The position numbers were made by a program, and so were the translations under genes. The notes beneath the pieces were generated by a model that searched no databases, was not told where the DNA came from, and saw nothing but the letters and a program-made list of their open reading frames with translations. Below are positions 1 to 8,577 of a DNA stretch of 64,000 nucleotides, in pieces. The stretch is from Hoylesella loescheii DSM 19665 = JCM 12249 = ATCC 15930 (GTDB lineage Bacteria > Bacteroidota > Bacteroidia > Bacteroidales > Bacteroidaceae): NCBI RefSeq assembly GCF_000378085.1, contig NZ_KB899219.1, positions 57,810 through 121,809 of the forward strand. Reading direction: 5' to 3'. Numbering within the stretch: position 1 is the stretch's first letter; each line of letters opens with the position of its first letter.

Positions 1-1
1 T

Positions 2-1582
2 GGCGACGCGCTTTTTTGGCTTTGGTTTGTGCTTAAAGTTGTGGCTTTCTGTGCGGGTATGGCTTTTTTCGTGCCTCGTCTCACACGTTGGTTCCTGCGT
101 CGATATAGCGATGCCGTGATGCAATTTATCTTCGTGATGGCCATACTCTTCCTTAGCGCGTCCATTTCTTCAACCATTGGGCTCGAAGGTATCTTTGGCG
201 CGTTCTTGGCAGGTCTTATCCTTAACCGCTATGTACCACGACTTTCGCCGTTGATGAACCGCATCGAGTTCATCGGAAACGCCATTTTCATTCCCTATTT
301 CCTTATCGGTGTGGGCATGCTCATCAACCTTCGCCTGCTGTTTCAAGGTCAGGGCATCATCTGGGTTGTGCTGGCCATCACCGTTGTGGGCACATTGGGC
401 AAGGCCATAGCGGCCTATCTCGCGAGTTGGAGGTTTCGAATGCACGCTCCTTCGGGACAAATGATGTTCGGTTTAACCTCTGCCCACGCTGCGGGAGCTA
501 TCGCCATCGTGATGGTTGGCATGCAATTAGAGATTGAACCAGGTCGTTATCTCATCACCGACGATATTCTTAACGCCGTGGTTATTATGATATTGATAAC
601 CTGCATCATCTCTTCGGTGATAACCGAACGTGCTGCCAAGACCTTTATATTGAGCGAAAAGAACATACCTGCTAGCGAATCAAACGAGCAAGACGATGAA
701 AGCATGCTCGTGCCCGTGAAATATCCCGAGTATGCCAACCGCCTAATGGGCTTGGCTATCATGATGCGCAACCCCAAACTGAACCGTGGCATCATCGCAT
801 TGAACCTTGTTTACGACGACGAACACATGCGCGCCAACCAGGAAAAGGGGCAACAGCTGCTCGATCAAGTATCGAAATACGCTGCCGCCACCGATGTACG
901 AACACAAACGCAGGTGCGTATCGCGGCTAATATTGCCAACGGCATTAAGCACGCCTTTAACGAATTTCATGCCTCCGAGATTATTATTGGTCTGCATAGG
1001 CATAAGGATGTGTCGCCAAAGTTTTGGGGGCAGTTCCACCAGAGCCTGTTCAATGGACTGAACCGACAGATTATCATGGCGCGATTGAACCAACCCCTAA
1101 GCACGATTCGTCGTATTCAGGTGGCCGTTCCCTCGCGTGCGCAATACGAACCAGGCTTCTATCGCTGGCTCGAACGCCTCGCACGCGTGGCGTTGAACCT
1201 CGAATGCCGCATCGTTTTCCATGGTCGTCAAGACACGTTGGCACTCATCAACGAGTTTGTTCGTAATCGTCATGCCACCATGCGTGCCGAATACGCGCTG
1301 ATGAACCATTGGAACGAATTGCCATCGCTGGCTGCCACCATCGCGTCCGACCATCTCTTCGTGGTGGTTACGGCACGAAAGGGCACCGTGAGCTATAAAA
1401 CGGCACTCGACCATTTGCCCGATGAACTGACCAGACATTTCTCGGGGACAAACCTCATGATTGTTTTCCCCGACCAATATGGCGATGGAAGCGAGGAACT
1501 TACCTTTGCCGAGCCACAGCATACCGAAGGAACTAGCGCCTATGAAGACGTTGGGAAGTGGATGAAGAAGTTGAAGAAGTAG
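2..1582 (+). CDS. Cation:proton antiporter (CPA2/Kef type) with C-terminal USP-like region, 5' end cut by window
   Basis: The frame is open from base 2, so the true start lies upstream of the window and 526 residues are visible. The first 210 or so residues are strongly hydrophobic, with the glycine-rich helices of a Na+(K+)/H+ antiporter core (for example the GLEGIFGAFLAGLILNR stretch). The remaining 300 residues are soluble and resemble two universal-stress-protein-like modules, an arrangement common in Bacteroidetes CPA2 antiporters. It probably exchanges monovalent cations for protons across the inner membrane. The cation cannot be told from this fragment. The stop runs directly into a 22-bp tandem repeat. 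Confidence 0.85.
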   Translation, partial: GDALFWLWFVLKVVAFCAGMAFFVPRLTRWFLRRYSDAVMQFIFVMAILFLSASISSTIGLEGIFGAFLAGLILNRYVPRLSPLMNRIEFIGNAIFIPYFLIGVGMLINLRLLFQGQGIIWVVLAITVVGTLGKAIAAYLASWRFRMHAPSGQMMFGLTSAHAAGAIAIVMVGMQLEIEPGRYLITDDILNAVVIMILITCIISSVITERAAKTFILSEKNIPASESNEQDDESMLVPVKYPEYANRLMGLAIMMRNPKLNRGIIALNLVYDDEHMRANQEKGQQLLDQVSKYAAATDVRTQTQVRIAANIANGIKHAFNEFHASEIIIGLHRHKDVSPKFWGQFHQSLFNGLNRQIIMARLNQPLSTIRRIQVAVPSRAQYEPGFYRWLERLARVALNLECRIVFHGRQDTLALINEFVRNRHATMRAEYALMNHWNELPSLAATIASDHLFVVVTARKGTVSYKTALDHLPDELTRHFSGTNLMIVFPDQYGDGSEELTFAEPQHTEGTSAYEDVGKWMKKLKK

Positions 1583-1587
1583 TGGAA

Positions 1588-1675
1588 GTAGTAAGGTAGT
1601 AAGTGATAAGTAGTAAGGTAGTAAGTGATAAGTAGTAAGGTAGTAAGTGATAAGTAGTAAGGTAGTAAGTGATAA
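1588..1675. repeat. Tandem repeat, four exact 22-bp units
   Basis: Four identical head-to-tail 22-bp copies begin GTAGTAAGGTAGTAAGTGAT, at 1588, 1610, 1632 and 1654. Degenerate GTAGTAAG words follow to about 1715. The array starts six bases after the antiporter stop codon. Each unit is itself built from GTAGTAAG-like octamers. Confidence 0.95.
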
Positions 1676-1774
1676 GTAGTAAAGGGATGAGTAGTAAGAA
1701 TAAAGTAGTAAGTGGTAGTTTGAAATGTTAAGCAATTAAGGTGTTAAAAGAAATAGGGTAATACCTTTATGGGT

Positions 1775-1894
1775 TAGTTGGTGAGTTAACAAGTTAACGA
1801 GTTGACAAGCTAAGGAACTTACATGTGTGTTTGCCACTCTGCTTCTGAATCATTTGGCTTAACTCCTTTTACTCCTTTACTTCTTTACTCCTCA
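1775..1894. repeat. Degenerate short-word array (AGTTAAC / TTAACTCC words)
   Basis: From 1775 to about 1817 the sequence is a run of 9-bp words such as GAGTTAACA and AGTTAACGA. At 1851-1894 it becomes an ACTCCTTT-type run opened by CATTTGGCTTAACTCC. That second block shares its opening with arrays at 19961 and (less exactly) 40282. The block ends 15 bp before lolD. No protein is encoded. Confidence 0.75.
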
Positions 1895-1909
1895 AGAAAC
1901 TAAATCAAT

Positions 1910-2620
1910 ATGATAACAATAAAATCAATAACCAAGAGTTTCGGCTCGTTGCAAGTGCTTAAAGGCATCGACTTGCAGATAAACAAAGGCGAAGTGGTGA
2001 GCATCGTAGGACCTAGCGGTGCCGGAAAAACCACGCTGTTGCAAATAATTGGTACACTCGATCGACCTGATGGCGGTGAAGTGGTGGTTGATGGTGTGGA
2101 TGTTGGTACGCTATCGAGTAAGAAATTGAGCGACTTCCGCAATCTGCATCTGGGCTTTATCTTCCAGTTTCACCAGCTGTTACCCGAGTTTACGGCCTTA
2201 GAAAACGTGATGATACCGGCCTATATCGCTGGTAAGAAGAAAAGCGAAGCCCTCGAAAGGGCCAACGAATTGCTTACTTTTCTTGGACTAGCCGACCGCG
2301 CTAACCATAAGCCAGCTGAGCTCTCGGGTGGCGAAAAGCAAAGGGTGGCCGTGGCGCGCGCATTGGTTAACGAGCCTGCAGTGGTGTTGGCCGATGAGCC
2401 TTCGGGTAGTTTAGACTCTAAAAACAAGGCCGAACTACATCAGTTGTTCTTCGACCTGCGCGATAAGTTTGGTCAAACGTTCGTCATTGTCACTCACGAT
2501 GAAGAACTAGCGAAGCTTACCGACCGCACCATTCATCTGCGCGACGGCATGGTGGAGCGCGATTTGGCTGCCGACCAACCTGCTGAACCCACTCCGCAAG
2601 AGGCAGAAGAGGTTTTGTAA
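1910..2620 (+). CDS. lolD: ABC transporter ATPase, LolD type
   Basis: This is a 236-residue nucleotide-binding subunit. The Walker A motif GPSGAGKTT is at residues 34-42, the ABC signature LSGGE at 138-142 and Walker B VVLADEP at 158-164. An H-loop histidine follows in VTHDEE. The Q-loop region reads [16 protein letters not shown], typical of LolD, the ATPase that drives release of outer-membrane lipoproteins from the inner membrane. No permease (LolC/E) lies beside it, so the partner must be encoded elsewhere. Other MacB-like exporters use close relatives of this ATPase, so the substrate is inferred. The 18-residue tail after the H-loop region is acidic and proline-rich. Confidence 0.85.
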   Translation: MITIKSITKSFGSLQVLKGIDLQINKGEVVSIVGPSGAGKTTLLQIIGTLDRPDGGEVVVDGVDVGTLSSKKLSDFRNLHLGFIFQFHQLLPEFTALENVMIPAYIAGKKKSEALERANELLTFLGLADRANHKPAELSGGEKQRVAVARALVNEPAVVLADEPSGSLDSKNKAELHQLFFDLRDKFGQTFVIVTHDEELAKLTDRTIHLRDGMVERDLAADQPAEPTPQEAEEVL

Positions 2621-2734
2621 ACAGCTTTCCGCCGTTTCGTATCTTATTCTCTATGCACTAAAGCAATCACGTTTTTCGTGTTTTTGCGTGAGGTGGTGCA
2701 AGGCACATGGAGGCCTTGCACCACCTCTTTTACT

Positions 2735-3012
2735 ATTATCCGATTTGCGAAGTATTTATTTCTAAAGCACGTTTAATAAGATTTTGCAGCGAGCTTTTTA
2801 ATTACTCGCCTTGTTACAGCTTAGATGGAATAGGGTTCCAGATGACATGGAACATTGTTCCAGATGATATGGAACAGGATTCCAGATGACATGGAATTGG
2901 ATTCCCAATGGTTTAAACTTTTCCTATAGGCAAACTTTTGAATAACGTTCTTATAAGTAGTGCATAATGGCATTTATATAAGCGCATTACATTCGCACTT
3001 ATGATGCACCAA
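2735..3012. repeat. Dispersed intergenic element, copy 1 (contains a 22-bp array)
   Basis: About 280 bp here matches the reverse complement of 53497-53778 on both sides of the 22-bp array. Shared blocks include CGATTTGCGAA, AAGCTTTTTAATTACTCGCC and AGCGCATTACAT with GATGATGC-like flanks. Fragments of the same flanks are visible beside the arrays near 14, 30.4, 45.7 and 63.3 kb. It carries no transposase and no recognisable terminal repeats, so it resembles a non-autonomous or structural element. Confidence 0.7.
2814..2923. repeat. 22-bp inverted-pentamer array, locus 1
   Basis: TTCCA-type half-sites start at 2836, 2858, 2880 and 2902, with a TTACA variant at 2814, so spacing is exactly 22 bp. 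Most are followed seven bases later by TGGAA, giving units such as TTCCAGATGATATGGAA. The array lies about 190 bp downstream of lolD and upstream of the 66-bp array. Confidence 0.92.
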
Positions 3013-3242
3013 GTCGAGATAACAAACAACACGTAATACCCTACTTACAATTGAGTGGTATTAGTTCTACTGCCAGGTGGTGGTTGAACTTTTGGACGGT
3101 AAGGGAAACAAAAGTGAAAGCGTGAGAAGGCGAAAATATAATATCAAGAAAGAAAAAGACCAAGACCTACGGCCTTGTTTCCTTCTTTCATTGCCTAGGC
3201 AGGGTAGGTCGCTTTGGCTCCCAACCCTGCCCTCCCAACAGA

Positions 3243-3593
3243 CCAACCGCTACGCGGTAGTTGGCTCAATGCAAATGCTGTTTTTACTCCCGGCTCACAT
3301 CAATCATGCCAACCGCTACGCGGTAGTTGGCGAAATACAAGCGTTTTTTTCCTCCAAACTCGCATCAATCATGCCAACCGCTACGCGGTAGATGGCTCAA
3401 TGCAAATGCTGTTTTTACTCCCAACTCACATCAATCACGCCAACTGCTATGCGGTAGTTGGCTCAATGCAAATACTGTTTTTACTCCCAACTCGAATCAA
3501 TCACGCCAACCGCTACGTGGTAGTTGGCTCAATGCAAATGCTGTTTTTACTCCAAACTTGCATCAATCATGCCAACCGCTACGCGGTAGTTGG
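3243..3593. repeat. Six-copy 66-bp tandem repeat with palindromic core
   Basis: Copies begin with CCAAC at 3243, 3309, 3374, 3440, 3506 and 3572, so the period is 66 bp with one 65. Each copy opens with CCAACCGCTACGCGGTAGTT, which folds as ACCGC-TAC-GCGGT. The remaining 44 bp is also conserved (CAATGCAAATGCTGTTTTTACTCC, partly varied). Because 66 is a multiple of three, long open frames arise, but none has a sensible start, signal or homology. I regard the array as non-coding. Confidence 0.93.
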
Positions 3594-3755
3594 TTCAATA
3601 AATGTTGTTTACGTTTTGTGCTTGCTTAATAGATATGGTTTCTTATCCTGAATAAACGAATTAATATATTGGGTTGTGATGGCAAATAGCTTGTAAAAGG
3701 TGGCATGTGGGTAAATGATATTACTAGACTGGCAGTTGGGTAAGCAAACAAAAAA

Positions 3756-3824
3756 GTTGGCAAGTTTACGAGCTTGTCCGTGCTTAACAAACATACGGAC
3801 TTGCATACTCGTAAACTTGCCAAC
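3756..3824. repeat. Long inverted repeat
   Basis: GTTGGCAAGTTTACGA at 3756-3771 is exactly matched in reverse complement at the right end, finishing at 3824. The inner 37 bases contain a second, imperfect pair built on GTCCGT/ACGGAC. It sits between the 66-bp array and the 3' end of rseP and may act as a terminator or a foldback. No T-tract follows directly. Confidence 0.75.
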
Positions 3825-3981
3825 TTATTTATTTCTTAACTAGTTGGTTTATTTGTTTATCAGCTTGTTTTCTTGTTTGGTGTTGAGTTGCCTATTGGTT
3901 ACACTGAGCAATATAATTACTCGAAAGCGCACCGGCTTTAAGTTCACAAATCTGATGAACTTACACCCTTATAAACTCACC

Positions 3982-5358
3982 TTACATATATCCCAACGCC
4001 CTCAACACATCGTTAAGGTTGGCCAATACCATCAGGATGATGAGGATGGAGATGCCTGCATACTCGGCACGTACCATGAATTTTTCGCTGGGTTTGCGCC
4101 TTGTTATCATCTCGTAGAGCAAGAAAAGCACATGGCCACCATCGAGAGCGGGTATGGGAAGAATGTTCATAAAGGCGAGAATGATGCTAAGGAAGGCCGT
4201 CATGAGCCAGAACATGTGCCAATCCCACATTGGGGGGAAGAGGCTGCCAATGGCTCCAAAGCCACCCAACGACTTGGCACCATCGGCCGAGAACAGGTAT
4301 TTCATGTCGCCAACATAGCCTTTAAGCACCTTCACACCATAAGCTGCACCGGCTGGGAAACTTTCGAAAAACCCATATTCTACATGCGTTTCCTTGTATT
4401 TGGCTAGTCCGTTGGTGAACACCATGCCAAAAAGCAAGTCGGCATTAAGCTTAACCGAAGCGATGGTAGGTATTGAATCGCCCTGGTGAACAAAGGCAAT
4501 GGTGGTGTTTAGAGCCTTGGCGCTGTCGGCAGGAGTAGTTGCTGCAGCCAGTATATCACCCAAACGCTCTTTCTCGTAGTTGAAATCGTTTTGCGAATCG
4601 ATAGGTTTTCCTGCAAAAGCCACGATTTTATCGCCTGCTCGCAGACCCGCTTTGGCAGCCACGCTGTTAGGCATTACGCTGTCGATGGTGTTGGGCATCA
4701 TGATCATCACGAAGCGCGGTGACGACTTGAGCATGTTTAGCAAGTCGAGATTGCCAGGCATGGGCAGACTCATTTGTTTGCCTTGGCGCACCAAGTCTAC
4801 GCGAGTGGCAGTTGCCAAGTCGCGGAAGAAGTCGGCGTCGAAGGTCTTAAACTCGCCCTTCTCTGTTCCAAGAAGCACGTCGCCATCTTTAAATCCAAGG
4901 GCTTTGGCCTCTGAATTAAATTTCATTCCAGCCGTCATGTCTTTCACTTGCACGTAGCTGTCGCCCCAATGGAATAGCACCATCGAATAGATAAATAAGG
5001 CCAAGAGGAAGTTGACGATAACGCCACCCAGCATGATGAGTAGCCTTTGCCATGCCGGTTTTACCCTAAACTCCCACGGTTGGGCAGGTTTGGCCATCTG
5101 TTCGGTATCGAACGACTCGTCAACCATTCCCGAAATCTTGCAATAACCACCTAAAGGAAGCCAGCCCATGCCATAAGCCGTGCCGCTTTTTTTAGACTTA
5201 AATTCGAAGAGATGAAACCAAGGGTCGAAGAAAAGGTAGAACTTTTCTACCCTTACGCCAAACAATCGGGCAAAGAAATAGTGCCCTCCCTCGTGGAGTA
5301 GTACTAAAATAGATATGGCCAGCATGAACTGCAACAGCCTGATAAGAAATATTTCCAT
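3982..5358 (-). CDS. rseP: RseP-type site-2 zinc metalloprotease
   Basis: This 458-residue inner-membrane intramembrane protease carries the zinc-binding HEGGH motif at residues 22-26 in the first transmembrane helix. Two PDZ-like domains lie at about 140-200 and 225-310. The C-terminal LDG zinc-ligand motif has Asp near 406, followed by the last membrane helices. RseP homologues cleave anti-sigma factors and remnant signal peptides within the membrane. It is the last gene of the minus-strand cluster, 117 bp after dxr, and a coupled anti-sigma substrate is not visible nearby. Confidence 0.95.
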   Translation of the reverse strand: MEIFLIRLLQFMLAISILVLLHEGGHYFFARLFGVRVEKFYLFFDPWFHLFEFKSKKSGTAYGMGWLPLGGYCKISGMVDESFDTEQMAKPAQPWEFRVKPAWQRLLIMLGGVIVNFLLALFIYSMVLFHWGDSYVQVKDMTAGMKFNSEAKALGFKDGDVLLGTEKGEFKTFDADFFRDLATATRVDLVRQGKQMSLPMPGNLDLLNMLKSSPRFVMIMMPNTIDSVMPNSVAAKAGLRAGDKIVAFAGKPIDSQNDFNYEKERLGDILAAATTPADSAKALNTTIAFVHQGDSIPTIASVKLNADLLFGMVFTNGLAKYKETHVEYGFFESFPAGAAYGVKVLKGYVGDMKYLFSADGAKSLGGFGAIGSLFPPMWDWHMFWLMTAFLSIILAFMNILPIPALDGGHVLFLLYEMITRRKPSEKFMVRAEYAGISILIILMVLANLNDVLRALGYM

Positions 5359-5475
5359 GTTTGTTTTATTGTTTTCTGTATTGTAAGTGGTGGCGTATGG
5401 GCTTGTGTTGAAGCCCTTTACGGTATGTTAATGTGCATTGCTCGAAACGGCATGAGCCGTCTTGTGCGGTGGGTT

Positions 5476-6636
5476 TTATCGCAGCTGGGCTACTAGTTCG
5501 CTAGCCTTTTGGCGCGCTTCGGCATCGGTTTGCAGATAGGTGTCTAACGAAGGAGCCGCATCGAAGGTCACTTTTTGCATCGTTTCTTCGATAACTCGTG
5601 GCATGTCTAGGAATCCAATGCGGTCGGCCCTAAATGCTTCGTTCACCACTTCGTTTGCTGCATTGAGTATGCAAGGCATGTTCCCACCGCGCTTGATGGC
5701 ATCGAAGGCCAGTTGTAGGCAACGGAATTTGCGCATGTCGGGTTTGAAAAATTCCAGCGGTTGTGAGAAAAAGTCGAGTCTTTTGCCGTTAAGCGGTAGC
5801 CGATCGGGGTAAGAGAAGGCGTATTGGATGGGTAAACGCATGTCGGGTAATCCCAGTTGGGCCTTCACCGAGCCATCTTCGAACTGCACGGCACTATGAA
5901 TAATGCTCTGCGGATGCACCAGCACCTGTATCTTTTCAGGCTCTACGCCGAACAGCCACTTAGCTTCGATCACCTCGAAGCCCTTGTTCATCATCGTGGC
6001 AGAGTCGATCGTGATCTTCGCACCCATGTCCCACGTGGGGTGGCGCAGTGCGTCGGCCTTGGTAACTTTGGCCAATTGGTCTTCGGGTAGCAAGCGGAAA
6101 GGGCCTCCGCTAGCAGTGAGCAATATTCGTTCGATGGCATTATCGCCCTCGCCTACAATGCTCTGGAAGATGGCCGAGTGCTCGCTGTCTACGGGAAGTA
6201 TGGGTGCGCGGTGGGCCATGGCTAACTCGTTGATAAGCTCACCGGCAACAACCAGCGTTTCTTTGTTGGCCAAACATATCTTTTTATGTGCCTTAATGGC
6301 GTGTATGGTGGGTTCTAGTCCCGAAAAACCAACCATCGCCGTGAGCACCATGTCGATGGGTTGGGCCTGCACGATGTCGCAAAGCGCCTGCTTGCCAGCG
6401 TAAACCTTGATGTCGGGAAGGTCGGTTAAGAGGTCTTGCAGCTGTTGGTAGCGGCTCTCGTCGGCCACAACTACGGCCGCAGGATTGAACTTCCGTGCCT
6501 GTTGGGCCAATAGTTCAACGCGGGTGTTTGCCGTTAGGCTGTACACTTCGTACTTGTCGGCATGTTGCTCAATCACGTCGAGGGCTTGCGTGCCAATCGA
6601 ACCCGTGCTGCCAAGAATGCATATTTGTTTCCTCAT
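5476..6636 (-). CDS. dxr: 1-deoxy-D-xylulose 5-phosphate reductoisomerase
   Basis: A 386-residue enzyme of normal family length. It converts DXP to 2-C-methyl-D-erythritol 4-phosphate with NADPH, the committed step of the MEP isoprenoid pathway. The NADPH-binding loop GSTGSIG is at residues 9-15. Metal ligands are in PVDSEH (Asp150, Glu152) and in MNKGFEVIEA (Glu221 and/or Glu224). The start lies 4 bp after the rimM stop, so the two are probably co-transcribed. The next-but-one MEP gene, ispD, is also in this window at 59.3 kb. Confidence 0.97.
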   Translation of the reverse strand: MRKQICILGSTGSIGTQALDVIEQHADKYEVYSLTANTRVELLAQQARKFNPAAVVVADESRYQQLQDLLTDLPDIKVYAGKQALCDIVQAQPIDMVLTAMVGFSGLEPTIHAIKAHKKICLANKETLVVAGELINELAMAHRAPILPVDSEHSAIFQSIVGEGDNAIERILLTASGGPFRLLPEDQLAKVTKADALRHPTWDMGAKITIDSATMMNKGFEVIEAKWLFGVEPEKIQVLVHPQSIIHSAVQFEDGSVKAQLGLPDMRLPIQYAFSYPDRLPLNGKRLDFFSQPLEFFKPDMRKFRCLQLAFDAIKRGGNMPCILNAANEVVNEAFRADRIGFLDMPRVIEETMQKVTFDAAPSLDTYLQTDAEARQKASELVAQLR

Positions 6637-6640
6637 TTGT

Positions 6641-7192
6641 TCAGTCTAGGTCTAGAATTCCATCGGGAATGTGCATCGTTATTTCATGTTTCTGTGCGTC
6701 AACGCCTGCTATCAGGTCGTAAGAGGCAGGCAGAAGCAGGGGCGAAGAACCGTTAACGTCTACTTCGAAAAGGGTGTTCACGGTGCTATCGTCTACGGCT
6801 AGGATAGTGCCCAGCGGTTTGTTGGTGCCCGCATCCTTAACCGTGAAGCCCACGATAGCCGCCCATGACAGTTCGGCATCGGGGTTATCAGCACCCTGAC
6901 GCGGAAAAAACACGTTGCAGCCCGTTAGCTCCTTTGCCCGTTCTTGCGTGTCTATGTTCACGAATTTCACCAATGCCGTTTCGCTGCCTTTGAACCGATA
7001 TTCTTCGAAAAAGAAAGGAACGAGCAGCCCATCCACCTCGAGCGCAAGGAAATCGGCCTCTGTTCGGTCGAAGATATCGTCGTCGAAGTGGAAAGATATT
7101 TCGCCTTTCACGCCGTGAGGCTTACCCAGCTTGCCTATCTTATAGAAGTTGTCGGCTTGCCATTGCGGGCGTGTGGATGGTTGGTGGGACAT
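6641..7192 (-). CDS. rimM: Ribosome maturation factor RimM
   Basis: This 183-residue protein has the two expected parts: an N-terminal RimM beta-barrel opening with YKIGKLGKPHGVKGE near residue 17, and a C-terminal PRC-barrel from about residue 100. The final residues MHIPDGILDLD are typical of Bacteroidetes RimM. It binds S19 and assists processing of the 16S rRNA 3' domain. It sits between murA, 78 bp upstream, and dxr, 4 bp downstream, in the same direction. Confidence 0.95.
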   Translation of the reverse strand: MSHQPSTRPQWQADNFYKIGKLGKPHGVKGEISFHFDDDIFDRTEADFLALEVDGLLVPFFFEEYRFKGSETALVKFVNIDTQERAKELTGCNVFFPRQGADNPDAELSWAAIVGFTVKDAGTNKPLGTILAVDDSTVNTLFEVDVNGSSPLLLPASYDLIAGVDAQKHEITMHIPDGILDLD

Positions 7193-7270
7193 GTAGTGTG
7201 GGGGTATGTTGCTTTTAATGTTTGTGAATAGGGTGGGGCGTGGTGGCCTGGATTTTTCTTTTTGCTAGGC

Positions 7271-8575
7271 CTATACGCGCTTAATGTTGGCTCCGAGGGC
7301 ATTAAGCCGCGCCTCGATGTCTTCGTAACCGCGGTCAATCTGTGCGATATTGTCTATCTGACTGGTGCCGTTGGCGCTCAATGCAGCGATAAGCAAGGCG
7401 ATGCCAGCACGTATATCGGGGCTTGTCATTCGGCCCGCGCGCAGTTGAAGCTTGTGGTCGTGACCAATAACTACAGCCCGATGGGGGTCGCAAAGTATGA
7501 TTTGTGCGCCCATGTCGATAACCTTATCTACGAAGAACAGTCGGCTTTCGAACATCTTCTGATGGAAAAGCACACTGCCACGAGCCTGTGTGGTCACCAC
7601 GATAAGCACCGAAAGGAGGTCGGGAGTTAATCCCGGCCATGGCGCATCGGCCAAAGTCATTATCGACCCATCGATAAATGCTTCTACCTGATAGTGCTCG
7701 TGGTGTGGCACAAAGAGGTCGTCGCCCTCTATGTTGATGTTTATTCCCAGTCGTTTAAAGGTGTCGGGTATCAGTCCGAGGTTCTCTACGGATACGTTCT
7801 TGATGCGAATGCCCTGCCCAACCATGGCTGCCATGCCGATAAACGACCCCACTTCAATCATGTCGGGTAACACTTGGTGGGTTGCTCCATGAAGAGATTC
7901 AACCCCTTCGATGGTAAGCAGGTTGCTGCCAATTCCGCCGATGCGTGCTCCCATGCGGTTAAGCAGTCGGCAAAGCTGTTGTATATAGGGTTCGCAGGCT
8001 GCATTATAGATGGTGGTTTTGCCTTTAGCCAGCACGGCGGCCATAATGATGTTGGCCGTTCCTGTTATCGATGCCTCATCGAGTAGCATGTAACGGCCCT
8101 GCAATTGCTTGGCTCGCAGTTCGTAAACGTTACGGTCTGGCACTCTCTCGAAGCTTGCACCGAGCATGCGGAATCCCAAAAAGTGGGTGTCTAGTCGGCG
8201 TCTGCCAATCTTATCGCCACCTGGTTGGGCCACCATGGCTTTGCCAAAGCGCCCCAAAAGCGGACCGATAAGCAGCACGCTACCACGCAGAGCCGCGCAT
8301 TTGTGCACGAACTCGTCGCTTGAAAGGAAGTCGAGGTTCAGCTCGTCGGCCTTAAACGAATAGTCGTTACGGGTATGTCGCGTCACCTTCACACCGATGT
8401 CGGCCAGCAACTGGATAAGGTTGTTCACGTCTAAGATGTCGGGAACATTGCTGATACGCACCTCTTCGGTGGTGAGTATGGCAGTGCAAATCACCTCCAG
8501 TGCCTCGTTTTTGGCCCCTTGTGGCGTGATGGTGCCTTTCAACGGACGACCGCCTTCAATGAGAAACGACTGCAT
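7271..8575 (-). CDS. murA: UDP-N-acetylglucosamine 1-carboxyvinyltransferase
   Basis: At 434 residues this is full length for MurA, which transfers enolpyruvate from PEP to UDP-GlcNAc as the first committed step of peptidoglycan synthesis in the cytoplasm. Lys22 in AKNEAL matches the conserved substrate-binding lysine. The active-site loop reads PGGDKIG. The residue at the position of the usual catalytic cysteine (Cys115 in E. coli) is Asp121, codon GAT at 8213-8215. In other species this substitution retains activity and gives intrinsic fosfomycin resistance. The start is 2 bp after the DUF4290 stop, indicating coupled expression. Confidence 0.97.
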   Translation of the reverse strand: MQSFLIEGGRPLKGTITPQGAKNEALEVICTAILTTEEVRISNVPDILDVNNLIQLLADIGVKVTRHTRNDYSFKADELNLDFLSSDEFVHKCAALRGSVLLIGPLLGRFGKAMVAQPGGDKIGRRRLDTHFLGFRMLGASFERVPDRNVYELRAKQLQGRYMLLDEASITGTANIIMAAVLAKGKTTIYNAACEPYIQQLCRLLNRMGARIGGIGSNLLTIEGVESLHGATHQVLPDMIEVGSFIGMAAMVGQGIRIKNVSVENLGLIPDTFKRLGININIEGDDLFVPHHEHYQVEAFIDGSIMTLADAPWPGLTPDLLSVLIVVTTQARGSVLFHQKMFESRLFFVDKVIDMGAQIILCDPHRAVVIGHDHKLQLRAGRMTSPDIRAGIALLIAALSANGTSQIDNIAQIDRGYEDIEARLNALGANIKRV

Positions 8576-8577
8576 GG

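Noticed and set aside
2814..3593. Possible CRISPR array
   Set aside because: In both the 22-bp and 66-bp arrays the stretches between palindromes are also repeated, so there are no unique spacers, and no cas genes are present.
3214..3651. Open frames of 100-145 codons across the 66-bp array
   Set aside because: They exist because the repeat period is a multiple of three. No signal, known fold or good start; the repeat is palindromic DNA.
3844..4407. 187-codon plus-strand frame opposite rseP
   Set aside because: It is the antisense shadow of the conserved rseP C-terminus.
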